Below are positions 16,013-25,550 of a stretch of DNA of 64,000 bases, piece after piece. Location: NCBI RefSeq assembly GCF_000503775.1, contig NZ_KI629785.1, positions 682,001 to 746,000 on the forward strand. Reading direction: 5' to 3'. The notes under the pieces are model-generated. The model searched no databases. It worked only from the letters and a program-made list of their open reading frames with translations, and had not been told where the DNA came from. Numbering within the stretch: the stretch's first letter is position 1; each line of letters begins with the position of its first letter. This DNA is from Brevibacillus panacihumi W25 (GTDB lineage Bacteria > Bacillota > Bacilli > Brevibacillales > Brevibacillaceae). The position numbers and the translations under genes were made by a program.

Positions 16013-17623
16013 TTATTTGGTGATCTTGATGTCTCCAAACAAGATATCGCCTGTGAATGGATTTATTTTGTACCCTTCGATGTTGCGTGTTGCGGTAACC
16101 GATTCCGTGACATACAACGGCACCCACGGTGGATTCTTCACCAGTAGCTCCATAGCTTCCTCATAGACTTTCATCCGCTCCTCCTCGTTCAGAGTGGTGC
16201 GTCCTTTGGTCAAAAGCTCATCTACCTTCGGATCGGAATAATGGACACGCTTGGAGTTGTTTGTCTCCATGAGCAAAAAGAGAATGTCGGGATCATTCAA
16301 TCCAAAATAGAGCAGGAAAAGTTCATGATTTCCTTTGATGGCCCGATCCTTGACTGTCGCCGCATCCGTGACGGCGATCTTGATGTCTAGGCCGATTTCC
16401 TTAAGCTGGTTTTGCAGAATCTGCGCGACGCGTTGCAAGACCGGATCATCCATTAATAGAAGTTCCAAGGAGAAAGGCTTGCCATCCTTTTCCACAATTC
16501 CGTCGCCATTGCTGTCTGTATAGCCTGCCTCTGCCAGGAGCTGTTTTGCTTTTTCTACGTTGTAGCCGTACATTTCTTTGGCCATGTTCTCGATTTTTTC
16601 GCTGTGTCCCGGAATGGTTGGCGGCAGCGGTCCGAAGATCGGCTTGGCAAATCCAGACAACGCATACTGGACGATAGGTTCCCGGTCGACAGCCATGGCA
16701 ATCGCCTGCTTGACGCGGACATCCTTGAAAACGTCCTTTTTGTTGTTAAAGCCCAAATACTTCATGCCCTGCTCCATATTGGTTTCGATTTTGACGCCGG
16801 GTATCGCTTGCAATTCCGGAACATACGTAGTGGGGACTTCTTGCAAGACATGAATGGTGCCTTTTTTGAACTCGAGGATTCGGGTATCATCGTCTTTCAG
16901 GAAGCGGAACATGATTTTATCCACATACGGCGCACCCGGATTGTCCGCATACACATGGCCCCATTTATAATCCGGATTTTTCACATAGGTGACTGACGCG
17001 CCGCGCTTGATTTCCGGGTTCATGAACGGTCCTGTGGCCGAGGGCGCTTCTCCGAATTGGTCTCCTTTTTCCTTCAGGCGCTCGGGGTCCAGTGGCGTGA
17101 TGAAGGTTCCGAGGAGCATGTTGGCAAACGGGGCAAACGGTTCCTTGAAGGTAACCTTCACCGTATGCGCGTCGGCTGCTTCGACTTTTTCGATGGGGCC
17201 TGCCAAATCTTTCACCGGTGAGATTTCGGCGAAGCGTTCGATGGATGCCTTGGCCGCTTCTGCTGTCAATGGGGCACCGGAATGAAACTTCACATCCTGA
17301 CGCAGCTTCAAGGTCCATACTTTCCCGTCATCGGATACTTCCCACGACTCTGCCAGGTGCGGGACCAGTTTACCCTGCATGTCGCGGCTGAGGAAGGAAT
17401 CATAGCTTTGACTGTTGGTATTGTCCAGCCAGGTGGATTTTTGGGAGTCCAGTGTATCCGGCTCCACCGGGGCAGCCACGACGAGCGTCCCTCCTTCTGT
17501 AGCTGCGGCCGGCTGCTGCGGTGTCGAAGAATTGTTCTGGCTGACACTCGTGTTGGAAGAACAGGCTGCCAACAACAACGCCATGCCAAGTCCGATCGGT
17601 GCCAAACTTCTCCATTTCATCAT
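16013..17623 (-). CDS. Peptide ABC transporter substrate-binding lipoprotein, set 1
   Basis: 536 residues, start at ATG 17623 after AAGGGGGCG. A lipoprotein signal with lipobox LLLAAC (Cys near residue 21) and a Ser/Asn/Thr-rich linker, then a class C (DppA/OppA, SBP_bac_5) binding domain with LAESWEVSDDGKVWTLKLRQDVKFHSG and the later VRQAIAMAVDREPIV block. It should sit on the outer face of the membrane and hand peptides to the permeases encoded 8 bases downstream. Its ligand is not readable from sequence; the operon suggests peptides with D-residues. Confidence 0.92.
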   Translation of the reverse strand: MMKWRSLAPIGLGMALLLAACSSNTSVSQNNSSTPQQPAAATEGGTLVVAAPVEPDTLDSQKSTWLDNTNSQSYDSFLSRDMQGKLVPHLAESWEVSDDGKVWTLKLRQDVKFHSGAPLTAEAAKASIERFAEISPVKDLAGPIEKVEAADAHTVKVTFKEPFAPFANMLLGTFITPLDPERLKEKGDQFGEAPSATGPFMNPEIKRGASVTYVKNPDYKWGHVYADNPGAPYVDKIMFRFLKDDDTRILEFKKGTIHVLQEVPTTYVPELQAIPGVKIETNMEQGMKYLGFNNKKDVFKDVRVKQAIAMAVDREPIVQYALSGFAKPIFGPLPPTIPGHSEKIENMAKEMYGYNVEKAKQLLAEAGYTDSNGDGIVEKDGKPFSLELLLMDDPVLQRVAQILQNQLKEIGLDIKIAVTDAATVKDRAIKGNHELFLLYFGLNDPDILFLLMETNNSKRVHYSDPKVDELLTKGRTTLNEEERMKVYEEAMELLVKNPPWVPLYVTESVTATRNIEGYKINPFTGDILFGDIKITK

Positions 17624-17651
17624 GCCATACGCCCCCTTGCCCTGAATGATC

Positions 17652-18521
17652 TTACTCTTTTTGTTGAACAAACGGATAAAATTGCTCGCTCGTCTGATCG
17701 TACCGCTTGATTCGTTTCTGCACCTGTTCCCGATCCATCTGCGCGACACCGCTCACTACGGCATTCAGCAGCGTGAAAATAGCGGACATCCCTTTTAGTG
17801 TGGCCGGGGAAGGAGTGGAGACCTTCAGCAGAACATCTGCGACAGGGCCGATTGGAGACAAATCATGGTCGGTAACGCCTAAGACGGTAGCTCCTTTTTC
17901 TTTGGCAGCCTTGGCAAAAAACAAGGTGTCCTGCAAATAGCGCGGAAAATAGAGAACGATCACCAGCCACCCCTCATCCGCTTCCGAGATCAGGTAATTG
18001 GCGTCATCCATCTGTCCCCTGTAGAGATGGGTATCGCCCTTGACGATATTTAGGGCATAGGACAGCCAATAGGCAGGAGCGTAGCTGGTGCGGCCTCCGA
18101 GAACGACGATCTTTCGCGCTGCAAGAATCGCCTGGATCGCCTGGTCAAAGACGCGCCGATCCAGGTCGGCCAAGGTTTTGCGGATAAAGGCTAGATCTTG
18201 CTCCATCGTAAAGGAAATCACATCATCGCTATCCTGGAATTCATAAGCCGAGTCGTGAAAGGTTTGCACCACATTTTCGCGTATCACGGGGAACAACAAA
18301 GACTGGCGGATCTCGTTTTGCAGTTCGCTGTACCCCGAGTAACCCAGCGAGTAGCAGAGACGGATAACGGTTGTTTCACTGGTCCCGGTCAAGGACCCGA
18401 TGACTTTTGCCGGATGAAGAGCAACCTGATTCGGTTCATCGAGTAGGTATTTTGCGACTGTTTTTTGCTGGTTGGTCAATTGTTCGTATGATTTGCGAAT
18501 TCTGTCTTGCATGCTCTCCAT
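17652..18521 (-). CDS. RpiR/MurR-family transcriptional regulator with SIS domain
   Basis: About 289 residues. The N-terminal 80 residues form an RpiR-type helix-turn-helix (QQKTVAKYLL, VIGSLTGTSETTVIRLCYSLGYSGYSELQ). Residues about 125-250 form a SIS domain (RKIVVLGGRTSYAPAYWLSYALN, EADEGWLVIVLYFPRY, KGATVLGVTDHDLSPIG), which binds phosphosugars or amino-sugar phosphates in characterised members such as MurR. The position between the M81 peptidase and the transporter genes marks it as the local regulator of operon B. ATG 18521 follows AGGTGATTTG; a TTG one codon earlier is an alternative. The effector could be a cell-wall-derived compound (inference). Confidence 0.88.
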   Translation of the reverse strand: MESMQDRIRKSYEQLTNQQKTVAKYLLDEPNQVALHPAKVIGSLTGTSETTVIRLCYSLGYSGYSELQNEIRQSLLFPVIRENVVQTFHDSAYEFQDSDDVISFTMEQDLAFIRKTLADLDRRVFDQAIQAILAARKIVVLGGRTSYAPAYWLSYALNIVKGDTHLYRGQMDDANYLISEADEGWLVIVLYFPRYLQDTLFFAKAAKEKGATVLGVTDHDLSPIGPVADVLLKVSTPSPATLKGMSAIFTLLNAVVSGVAQMDREQVQKRIKRYDQTSEQFYPFVQQKE

Positions 18522-18557
18522 CAAATCACCTATTTTCTAGAATGTTGGCTCGTCCGT

Positions 18558-20027
18558 CTAAGGCAGTGAGACGCTATCAAGCGGATAGACGGGCCTGTTC
18601 AAGCGTTTGTAGTCAAAGGACGCGAACTGCAAAGTAGTCAGCCCTGGCGAATCTACGGTGATGATCTGCGCAGCGATCGGCTCGAAGCTGGCGCGGAAGT
18701 GTTGGCTGGACTTCAGGGAGACGATTTTGTACTTATTCACATCAATGCCATGCAGGAGGAAGACTTGTTCATCCAGCACCTGCGTTTTGACCGAGCAGAC
18801 GAGGATATCCACGCCATTGGCTTGCAGACGCGCCGATTTGCCGAGATGGACAGGAGATCCTTTGCCCATCGGCGAGGAGGTGATAAACGAACCGTCTGTC
18901 AGTGCTTTGACATACGCGGTAAGCTCGATCGGGGCACCGTGAAGCTGATCGGTCTTGCCTCCCAGTCTGACCTGGATGGTGGAACCTACCCCACTCTCGT
19001 GAGCCAGTGCTGCTACTTCCGGATCGTAGATAAAGCCGAAGCAGGCGTCCTCAAGATCGGCCTCCAGCATGGCGCGGAGCAGATAGGTTCCGTCTCCCGG
19101 AGTTCCACCCCCTGGATTGTCAGAGGTTTCATTGATGACGACTGGATAGGCCGTCGCAGCCTTTGCCAGCTCCAGCCCCTCCTGGGGTGAGAGAATGTCC
19201 AGGGAAAACTCCTCGCGCTTTTCCCAGATGACCCGCGCCACATCTTCAGCAGCCTGCTGCGCCAGCTTCTCATCATTGTTCGTTACGGCCACCACCGTAA
19301 CGCCAAGTTCTGGAATATCGGTGTAAGGGAAGCCGTGGAAGAACGCGCAATCCACGACGCCCGGCTTTTGCTCCCATTGGTAGCAGACCTCGTTGATGTC
19401 TTTTGCCGGAGAAATATGGGTGGTAGAGGTCGGCACGATCAGCGGCAATTTTGCTCGATACATCCGAGGGACAAGCGTTCCCTTCACCATTTTTTCCGCC
19501 AGCTCCACGGCTTCCTTCCCCCGCTCGTAGCAGTCCGTATGCGGATAGAGATGAACCCCTAGCAGGATGTCGGCCTCCGCAATCATCTGATCCGTGATAT
19601 TGCCGTGCAGATCCAGTGTCACGACGAGCGGAATCTCATAGCCTACCTGTTGGCGGACAGCCTTCAGCAGAGCTCCTTCCAGATCGTCGATCCCCTCTGC
19701 CACCCCTGCTCCGTGCAGCGACAGGCAGATGGCATCTGCACTCCCTGCTGCTGTGATTCCAGACAAGAGCTCATCACGCAAAGCCTCGTAGGTTTCCCTG
19801 GTGATGGTTCCCGCGGGATAGGCACTGGCGGCGAACGCCCCGACTACCTCGATGCCGCGCTCTTCCGCTGCATCGACCATTCCCCCCAGAAAATCCCTCA
19901 CCCCTCTGTGAGCGCTTACAATTTCTTCTCCCTTGGCCCATTCCCACAGCTCAAACAAATCCCGCGTCGTAGGGACGTTTGAGAACGTGTTGGTCTCGTG
20001 CATGACCTCCGCAATGACAATTTTCAT
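18558..20027 (-). CDS. M81-family metallopeptidase (MlrC-like)
   Basis: 489 residues, full length for the MlrC family. HETNTF at residues 10-15 opens the N-terminal M81 domain, followed by CLSLHGAGVAEGIDDLEG, VTLDLHGNIT and VHLYPHTDCYERG with the expected His/Asp metal ligands; the C-terminal MlrC domain starts near SDNPGGGTPGDG. MlrC of Sphingomonas cleaves the tetrapeptide left after microcystin opening, a peptide containing D-residues. It is the first gene of operon B, behind a consensus promoter; GGAGGGTGAG precedes its ATG. There is no signal peptide. Confidence 0.9.
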   Translation of the reverse strand: MKIVIAEVMHETNTFSNVPTTRDLFELWEWAKGEEIVSAHRGVRDFLGGMVDAAEERGIEVVGAFAASAYPAGTITRETYEALRDELLSGITAAGSADAICLSLHGAGVAEGIDDLEGALLKAVRQQVGYEIPLVVTLDLHGNITDQMIAEADILLGVHLYPHTDCYERGKEAVELAEKMVKGTLVPRMYRAKLPLIVPTSTTHISPAKDINEVCYQWEQKPGVVDCAFFHGFPYTDIPELGVTVVAVTNNDEKLAQQAAEDVARVIWEKREEFSLDILSPQEGLELAKAATAYPVVINETSDNPGGGTPGDGTYLLRAMLEADLEDACFGFIYDPEVAALAHESGVGSTIQVRLGGKTDQLHGAPIELTAYVKALTDGSFITSSPMGKGSPVHLGKSARLQANGVDILVCSVKTQVLDEQVFLLHGIDVNKYKIVSLKSSQHFRASFEPIAAQIITVDSPGLTTLQFASFDYKRLNRPVYPLDSVSLP

Positions 20028-20042
20028 GCTCGCTCACCCTCC

Positions 20043-20056
20043 GATTTTTCAAAATC
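20043..20056. promoter_or_regulatory. Palindrome GATTTT-TC-AAAATC, candidate regulator site
   Basis: A 14-base palindrome lying in the leader of the M81 gene, just upstream of its ribosome binding site. Nine bases of it (TGAAAAATC on the coding strand) recur in the leader of operon A at 27154-27162, which makes a shared operator of the RpiR-type regulator possible. Confidence 0.35.
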
Positions 20057-20117
20057 AGATCATCGTGAAGTTTAGACTTTATCATTTGCCTATTTTTGAA
20101 GTTATAACTCTAGTTTG

Positions 20118-20146
20118 ATTATATGCCCAATTCCGCCGTTTATCAA
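20118..20146 (-). promoter_or_regulatory. Sigma-A promoter of operon B
   Basis: On the minus strand TTGATA (20141-20146), 17 bases, then a perfect TATAAT (20118-20123). Transcription should start near 20111, giving a leader of about 85 bases before the M81 gene. Confidence 0.85.
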
Positions 20147-20175
20147 TAGCAGTTTTCTGAAAAGTTTAAAAAATA

Positions 20176-20217
20176 AAAAACCTATCTCCCCAAGACGTAG
20201 TCCCCGGGTCGATAGGC
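20176..20217 (-). terminator. Terminator of operon A
   Basis: CCTATC-ga-CCC pairs with GGG-ga-GATAGG on the minus strand around a 14-base loop, followed by TTTTTTATTTTTT. It separates the dacB-like gene from the promoter of operon B. Confidence 0.7.
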
Positions 20218-20224
20218 TGTTTTT

Positions 20225-21637
20225 TTAAAAAGCTGCCAATGCTTGCAGAATCCTGTCTTCCTGTTCCTTCAAATAATCGGTATCTCCGGGATAGCGATTG
20301 CCCAGGATGGAAAACACCACTCTCTCCCCTGATGGAAGGGTCGCGTATCCCGATAAACTGCTCACGGACACCAAGGAACCCGTCTTTGCTTTCACCTGGC
20401 CGCAAAGAGGATGGTCCTTCAGGCGTGATTCCAGCGTGCCGTCCACACCTATGATCGGGAAGGAATGAAGGAGATTTTCATACTCCGATGTATCCATCAT
20501 CGCCTCCAGCACAGTCAGGACTTGCCTGGGCGAGATGAGATTGTAAGGACTCAGGCCGGACCCGTCGCGCAATTCATACCTGCTGTCGACGCCCAGCTCC
20601 TGCAACGTCTCCCTGACGACCTGGATGCCTGCCTGGGCACTTCCTTCCCCTTTCAGAATTGCGCCCATCGTCTTCAACAGCATTTCGGCGTAGTGGTTGT
20701 CGCTTGTCTTGTTCAAATGCTTGACGATCTCCTTCAAAGGAGCCGATTCGCACAAAGCGATCTGATCGCTTTGATCAGGCACGATTCCCTGCTGTACCTG
20801 GCATGCGGCTGAGAGCACCACTCCCGCTTCCTCAAGCAATTCTTTCAGAAGCGTTCCCACCAAAAGCGCGGGCTCATCGACGGTAACAAAATGGCTGCCC
20901 TCTTCTGCAACAGGCAGATTTCCCGACACACAAATTTCATTGGTACCGCGTTGTCTGCTGATTTGCAGCGTATTGGGCTCCCCAGCCGGGACTGTTTTGG
21001 CTTCTACACGCAGCTGAACATAGCTGGTTTTGGGGGTGAGCGATACCTCTACTCTGTCTCCCGGCGCCTCTCCCGGACGATAATGCACCTGAACGACTCC
21101 GCGATTCACGGAAAGGGCGCTGGTCTGGGCACTGTAATACTCCGATTCATAATCCCAAGCCCACCCGTCTCCCAGGCGTTGATCATCGAAATAAGATGCG
21201 TCTACCATGATGTTGCCGTTGATTTCACGGATGTTCTTCTGCCGGATGGAAGCGACGATATCAGAGAGGGATACTCCCGCATGCACCTGAAACGGCTCAC
21301 TGGTATGCAAGCTTGGATCTCCGTACCCTTTGATGTACAGATCGCCTTTCAACACGCCATTCTCTCGCAAATCGCCTGTGCAGGCTACTTCGGTCTGATA
21401 GCGGAACTCTCCTCCGAGACGCAGCAAAGCCGTCAATACGGTCAAGATCTTGGTGTTGGAGGCAGGCGTGAACAATTTGTCTGCGTCATGGGAATACAAG
21501 ATCGCTTGGTCCGCTGGACGATCCAAGGATTTGATCAGTACTCCGATCGAAGCTCCTGTCTGCTCGACCCGGGAGATGATCCCATCCAATTGATCCTGCA
21601 GAGATGGAATGGTGCTTTCGTCATAAGATTTTGCCAT
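20225..21637 (-). CDS. dacB: D-alanyl-D-alanine carboxypeptidase/endopeptidase (S13, PBP4-type), no signal peptide
   Basis: 470 residues, S13 family. S60-N-T-K63 (nucleophile and Lys), S312-D-N314 and K418-T-G420 are all present, with the large insertion between the first two motifs typical of PBP4/DacB. DacB enzymes normally act outside the membrane behind a signal peptide; this one starts MAKSYDESTIPSL at a well-spaced ATG (GAGGAGAGCGC), and an in-frame stop lies four codons upstream, so no leader can be added. It is the last gene of operon A, right behind the ATPase genes. It should therefore act on imported D-Ala-containing peptides in the cytoplasm (inference). Confidence 0.88.
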   Translation of the reverse strand: MAKSYDESTIPSLQDQLDGIISRVEQTGASIGVLIKSLDRPADQAILYSHDADKLFTPASNTKILTVLTALLRLGGEFRYQTEVACTGDLRENGVLKGDLYIKGYGDPSLHTSEPFQVHAGVSLSDIVASIRQKNIREINGNIMVDASYFDDQRLGDGWAWDYESEYYSAQTSALSVNRGVVQVHYRPGEAPGDRVEVSLTPKTSYVQLRVEAKTVPAGEPNTLQISRQRGTNEICVSGNLPVAEEGSHFVTVDEPALLVGTLLKELLEEAGVVLSAACQVQQGIVPDQSDQIALCESAPLKEIVKHLNKTSDNHYAEMLLKTMGAILKGEGSAQAGIQVVRETLQELGVDSRYELRDGSGLSPYNLISPRQVLTVLEAMMDTSEYENLLHSFPIIGVDGTLESRLKDHPLCGQVKAKTGSLVSVSSLSGYATLPSGERVVFSILGNRYPGDTDYLKEQEDRILQALAAF

Positions 21638-21646
21638 GCGCTCTCC

Positions 21647-22642
21647 TCATTTCTCGGTAAGGTTATCGGTTGTATCGTATAGGTGGCAGCTCACAAAATG
21701 GCCAGGCTCCACTTCGATCTGGCGCGGTTTCACATGCTCGCAGGCTTCCATACGATAGTGGCATCTCGGGTGAAAATGACATCCCTGCGGCGGCGTGATC
21801 GGGCTGGGGACGTCTCCTTTCAAGATGATCCGCTCTTTTTTCACATCCGGATCGAGAGACGGTATGGCCGACATGAGAGCTTGGGTGTACGGATGCAGCG
21901 GCTTCTGGAACAGTTGCTTCTTCCCTGCCAGCTCTACCATTTTTCCAAGGTACATCACGCCAATCCGGTCACTGACATGTTTGACTACGCTTAAATCATG
22001 CGCGATGAAGATATAGGTCAGCTCATACGTCTTTTTCAGATGCTGAAACAGATTCAATATTTGCGCTTGTACGGAAACATCCAATGCCGATACTGGCTCA
22101 TCCGCAATAATCAGGGCAGGATTGACAGCGATGGCCCGCGCGATTCCGATCCGTTGCCGCTGTCCGCCGCTGAATTCATGGGGGTAGCGCCCCGCGTGCC
22201 TGGGACTTAAGCCGACGTTGTTCAACAGCTCCGCTACCATTTCCTTGCGCTCTTTCGCATTGTTTCCGATCTGATGCGTAGAAAGGGCTTCTCCCAGTAT
22301 CGACTCAATCGTCAATTGGGGGTTGAGAGAAGCGTACGGGTCTTGAAAAACGATCTGAATGTCTGCGCGTAATCTCCTCAGCTCGCTTTTCGTCAACGCT
22401 GTCACTTCATGCCCTTTGAATTTGACCGAGCCGGAAGTAGGTTCGATCAGTCGCAGAATGCTTCTGCCCATCGTCGATTTTCCGCATCCGCTTTCGCCGA
22501 CAATACCCAAGGTTTCGCCTTTTTGCACGCGAAACGAAATATCGTCAACCGCCTTGACGAAATGGCTGTGCCTCCGGAAAATTCCGCTGCCTACGGGAAA
22601 ATACACCTTTAATTCCTTTACATCCAACAGGGCATCCGTCAT
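21647..22642 (-). CDS. Oligopeptide ABC transporter ATP-binding protein (DppF-like), set 2
   Basis: 331 residues from the ATG at 22642 (GAGGTGATCGC upstream), overlapping the DppD-like gene by ATGA. Walker [28 protein letters not shown] signature, Walker B LIIADEPVSALD, and HPYTQALMSAIPSLDP plus CHFHPRCHYRMEAC at the C-terminus. It is clearly a paralogue of the gene at 11222-12211. Confidence 0.93.
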   Translation of the reverse strand: MTDALLDVKELKVYFPVGSGIFRRHSHFVKAVDDISFRVQKGETLGIVGESGCGKSTMGRSILRLIEPTSGSVKFKGHEVTALTKSELRRLRADIQIVFQDPYASLNPQLTIESILGEALSTHQIGNNAKERKEMVAELLNNVGLSPRHAGRYPHEFSGGQRQRIGIARAIAVNPALIIADEPVSALDVSVQAQILNLFQHLKKTYELTYIFIAHDLSVVKHVSDRIGVMYLGKMVELAGKKQLFQKPLHPYTQALMSAIPSLDPDVKKERIILKGDVPSPITPPQGCHFHPRCHYRMEACEHVKPRQIEVEPGHFVSCHLYDTTDNLTEK

Positions 22643-23637
22643 GCGATCACCTCTTGACTCTCGTACAGCCAGCATCTGACCAGCTGTTCCCCCAGCTTGA
22701 ACAACGGCGGATTTTCCAGATGACATTTTTGAAAGGCTTGCGGGCATCTCGCATAGAAGGGACAACCTGCCTGAATCACGCCCAGATTCGGTACATTCCC
22801 CATGATGGGGACAAGCGGTTTATCGCTTTCGTCATCCATGTCAGGCACTGAGTTCAAAAGGCCGATCGTATAGGGATGCTTTGGCGATTTCAGCAGCGTA
22901 CGCACGTCGGCTTGTTCGACAATTTGACCGTAATACATCACCATGACGCGATCCGCCATTTCTGCGACAACTCCCAGGTCATGGGTAATCAAGAGAATCG
23001 CGGTTTGGAAATCCTTCTTCAGCTCGTTCATCAGTTCCAGGATTTGCGCCTGAATCGTGACGTCGAGCGCCGTAGTCGGTTCATCCGCGATCAGCAGCTT
23101 TGGCGTGCATGCCATCGCCATCGCGATCATGACCCGCTGCCTCATGCCGCCTGAGAGCTGATGCGGATATTCGTCCATGATTTTTTCGGCTCGAGGAATC
23201 CCCACTTTTTTCAGCATCTCGATGGCTTTCTCTCTGATTTGCGCTTTGGATAAAGAGGAGTGCAAATAAATGACTTCTCCGATCTGCTTGCCAATTTTGT
23301 GCACAGGATTCAACGAGGTCATCGGCTCCTGAAAAATCATCGACATCGAGTTGCCGCGAATGGAGCGCATCTCCCGCTCAGAGACACGGTTGAGGTCTTT
23401 GCCCTCGAATAGGATTTTCCCTTCTGTAAATCCGGCATTCTTCGGTATCAATCGCATCAAGGACAAAGAAGTCACGCTTTTGCCGCATCCAGACTCGCCT
23501 ACCAAGGCCAGTGTTTCCCCTTCTTTTATGGTCAGATTCAACTGTTTCACGGCCAGGATATGCCCGCCGTCTTCTGTTTTGAAGTTGATGCTTAACTGCT
23601 CCACCCGAAGCAGCTCCTTCTCCTCTGTCACAGCCAT
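22639..23637 (-). CDS. Oligopeptide ABC transporter ATP-binding protein (DppD-like), set 2
   Basis: 332 residues. Walker [42 protein letters not shown], and the C-terminal CPFYARCPQAFQKC extension of the Opp/Dpp group. AAAGGGGGCG lies upstream of the ATG. Paralogue of 12208-13194. Confidence 0.93.
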   Translation of the reverse strand: MAVTEEKELLRVEQLSINFKTEDGGHILAVKQLNLTIKEGETLALVGESGCGKSVTSLSLMRLIPKNAGFTEGKILFEGKDLNRVSEREMRSIRGNSMSMIFQEPMTSLNPVHKIGKQIGEVIYLHSSLSKAQIREKAIEMLKKVGIPRAEKIMDEYPHQLSGGMRQRVMIAMAMACTPKLLIADEPTTALDVTIQAQILELMNELKKDFQTAILLITHDLGVVAEMADRVMVMYYGQIVEQADVRTLLKSPKHPYTIGLLNSVPDMDDESDKPLVPIMGNVPNLGVIQAGCPFYARCPQAFQKCHLENPPLFKLGEQLVRCWLYESQEVIA

Positions 23638-23676
23638 TGTCTGGCGCCCCCTTTCATCTCATGAACGAGTCCGTCT

Positions 23677-24573
23677 TTATTTGATTCTGGGATCGAGAGC
23701 GTCGCGCAAGCCATCTCCTAGTAAATTGAAGCCAAGGACAACCAGCATGATCGCCAAACCGGGATAGAGCGTCATCCACCAAGCCTGGCTCAGGAAGGAC
23801 TTGCCCACAAAAACCAATGCTCCCCATTCCGGATTGGGCGGTTGGGCGCCAAGGCCAAGAAAGCTCAGAGCGGCCGCCGACAGAATGCTTACCCCAAATT
23901 GCAGGGTAGCCAGCACAATGATCGGTGAGGCGATGTTAGGCAAAATATGGCGGACGATGATTTTCCAATCGCGTACACCCAGTGCCCTGGCAGATTCGAT
24001 GTATTCTTTTTCGCGAACCGCCAGCACGGAACCCCTGACCACCCGGACGAAGGATGGAATGACCGAAATGGCTACAGCAATCATCGCATTGGTCAGCCCG
24101 ACGCCTAACACCGCTACGATCGCAATCGCCATCAACAGAGACGGAAAAGCCAGGAGGATGTCCATCAGCTGCATGATGTAAAGATCAAGCCTTCGGTAAT
24201 AGCCCGCGATCACCCCCAGGAAAACCCCGACGCTTCCTGCAATCGAGACCGCAACAAGCCCCATAAGCAGCGAGACGCGGCCGCCGTACAAAATACGCGT
24301 GTAAATATCCCTGCCGAATTCATCGGTTCCGAGCCAATGCTCTCGGCTCGGAGGCTTCAAGGTTTCGTCATATCGCATCTCATTGACCGGGTAATGGGTA
24401 AGAACCGGAGCAAATACAGAGGTGAGGATAAAAAAGAGCAGGATTGATCCCCCAATCATCGCTCCTTTGTTTTTTCTCAGCTTCTTCCATGCCATGCCAA
24501 AGAAAGAGACGGATGCCGACTCCATCTCATCCCATTTGGCTGGCTGTACATTCGTTTCGGTTTTGGTAAGCAT
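23677..24573 (-). CDS. Oligopeptide ABC transporter permease (DppC-like), set 2
   Basis: 298 residues with the DppC layout: N-terminal cytoplasmic tail, first membrane helix at about 37-57, WLGTDEFGRDIYTRILYGGRVS, EAA loop EKEYIESARALGVRDWKIIVRHILPN, six membrane segments, and the end FNLLGDGLRDALDPRIK. GGAGGGGAG precedes the ATG. Paralogue of 14138-15058, differing mainly in the N-terminal tail. Confidence 0.93.
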   Translation of the reverse strand: MLTKTETNVQPAKWDEMESASVSFFGMAWKKLRKNKGAMIGGSILLFFILTSVFAPVLTHYPVNEMRYDETLKPPSREHWLGTDEFGRDIYTRILYGGRVSLLMGLVAVSIAGSVGVFLGVIAGYYRRLDLYIMQLMDILLAFPSLLMAIAIVAVLGVGLTNAMIAVAISVIPSFVRVVRGSVLAVREKEYIESARALGVRDWKIIVRHILPNIASPIIVLATLQFGVSILSAAALSFLGLGAQPPNPEWGALVFVGKSFLSQAWWMTLYPGLAIMLVVLGFNLLGDGLRDALDPRIK

Positions 24574-24600
24574 CTGCCAGAACTCCCCTCCGTGCCATCT

Positions 24601-25521
24601 CTATTCATAGCGGATACGCGGATCCAGTTTGGTATAAATCAAATCCACCAACAAATTGACGACGATGAAGAGGAATGCCATGAATAAAATCAAGCCTTGC
24701 ACCGTTGGAATGTCTCGGGTAGCAATCGCGGAAACGATCAGGCTTCCCATGCCGGGGAGTGCGAACACCGTTTCCGTCACGACCGCTCCTGCCATCAAGG
24801 CTCCAAATTGCAAGCCGATCAAGGTGGTGACAGGTATCATCGCGTTTTGCAAGCTGTGCTGGAAAATGAGCCGGTACAGGTTGGCCCCTTTCGCTTGCGC
24901 CGTACGGATATAATCCTGCTTGATCACCTCCAGCATGCTGGAGCGCGTCATTCGCGCTATATTCCCGGCTGTACCCAATCCCAACGTGATAGAAGGCAGG
25001 ATGAGCGAGTAAAAGCCTTTATAGCCCGATATGGGGAAAAATCCCAAATGATAGGCAAACAGCAGAATCAAGAACAAGGCGATCCAAAAGCTGGGGGCCG
25101 ATATGCCGATCAGAGAAATGACCATCACGAGCTGGTCAAGAATGGTATTCTGCTTCATCGCCGTGATGATTCCGATCAAAATGCCGAAGATGGAGCCAAA
25201 CAGAATACTGTACACAGCTAGCTGGGCCGTAATCGGAAAACGATTCGCAATCTCTTCCATGACGGCATATCCGGTAACGTAGGAGGTGCCCAAATCTCCC
25301 TGAATCACTCCGGCCATATAATGGAGGTACTGCATGGGCAGCGGCTTGTCCAAACCCAATCGGCTCTCCAGCTCGGCAATCGATTCCGGCGTGGCGAAGT
25401 CCCCCAGGATATATCTCACGGGATCTCCCGGTATGAGATGGAGCATCATGAATACGAGCAGAGATACGCCGATCAGGGTTATACCCATCGTCAACAATCG
25501 CTTGAGAAGATAAGACGGCAA
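24601..25521 (-). CDS. Oligopeptide ABC transporter permease (DppB-like), set 2
   Basis: 306 residues with a TTG start (GAGGGGGGC 5 bases upstream). Typical DppB pattern: YLLKRLLTMGITLIGVSLLVF helix, LIPGDPVRYILGDFATPE, EAA loop VIKQDYIRTAQAKGAN, and the LLVDLIYTKLDPRIRYE end. Paralogue of 15075-16004. Confidence 0.93.
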   Translation of the reverse strand: MPSYLLKRLLTMGITLIGVSLLVFMMLHLIPGDPVRYILGDFATPESIAELESRLGLDKPLPMQYLHYMAGVIQGDLGTSYVTGYAVMEEIANRFPITAQLAVYSILFGSIFGILIGIITAMKQNTILDQLVMVISLIGISAPSFWIALFLILLFAYHLGFFPISGYKGFYSLILPSITLGLGTAGNIARMTRSSMLEVIKQDYIRTAQAKGANLYRLIFQHSLQNAMIPVTTLIGLQFGALMAGAVVTETVFALPGMGSLIVSAIATRDIPTVQGLILFMAFLFIVVNLLVDLIYTKLDPRIRYE

Positions 25522-25550
25522 TCCAAGCCCCCCTCGTCATAAAAACTTGT

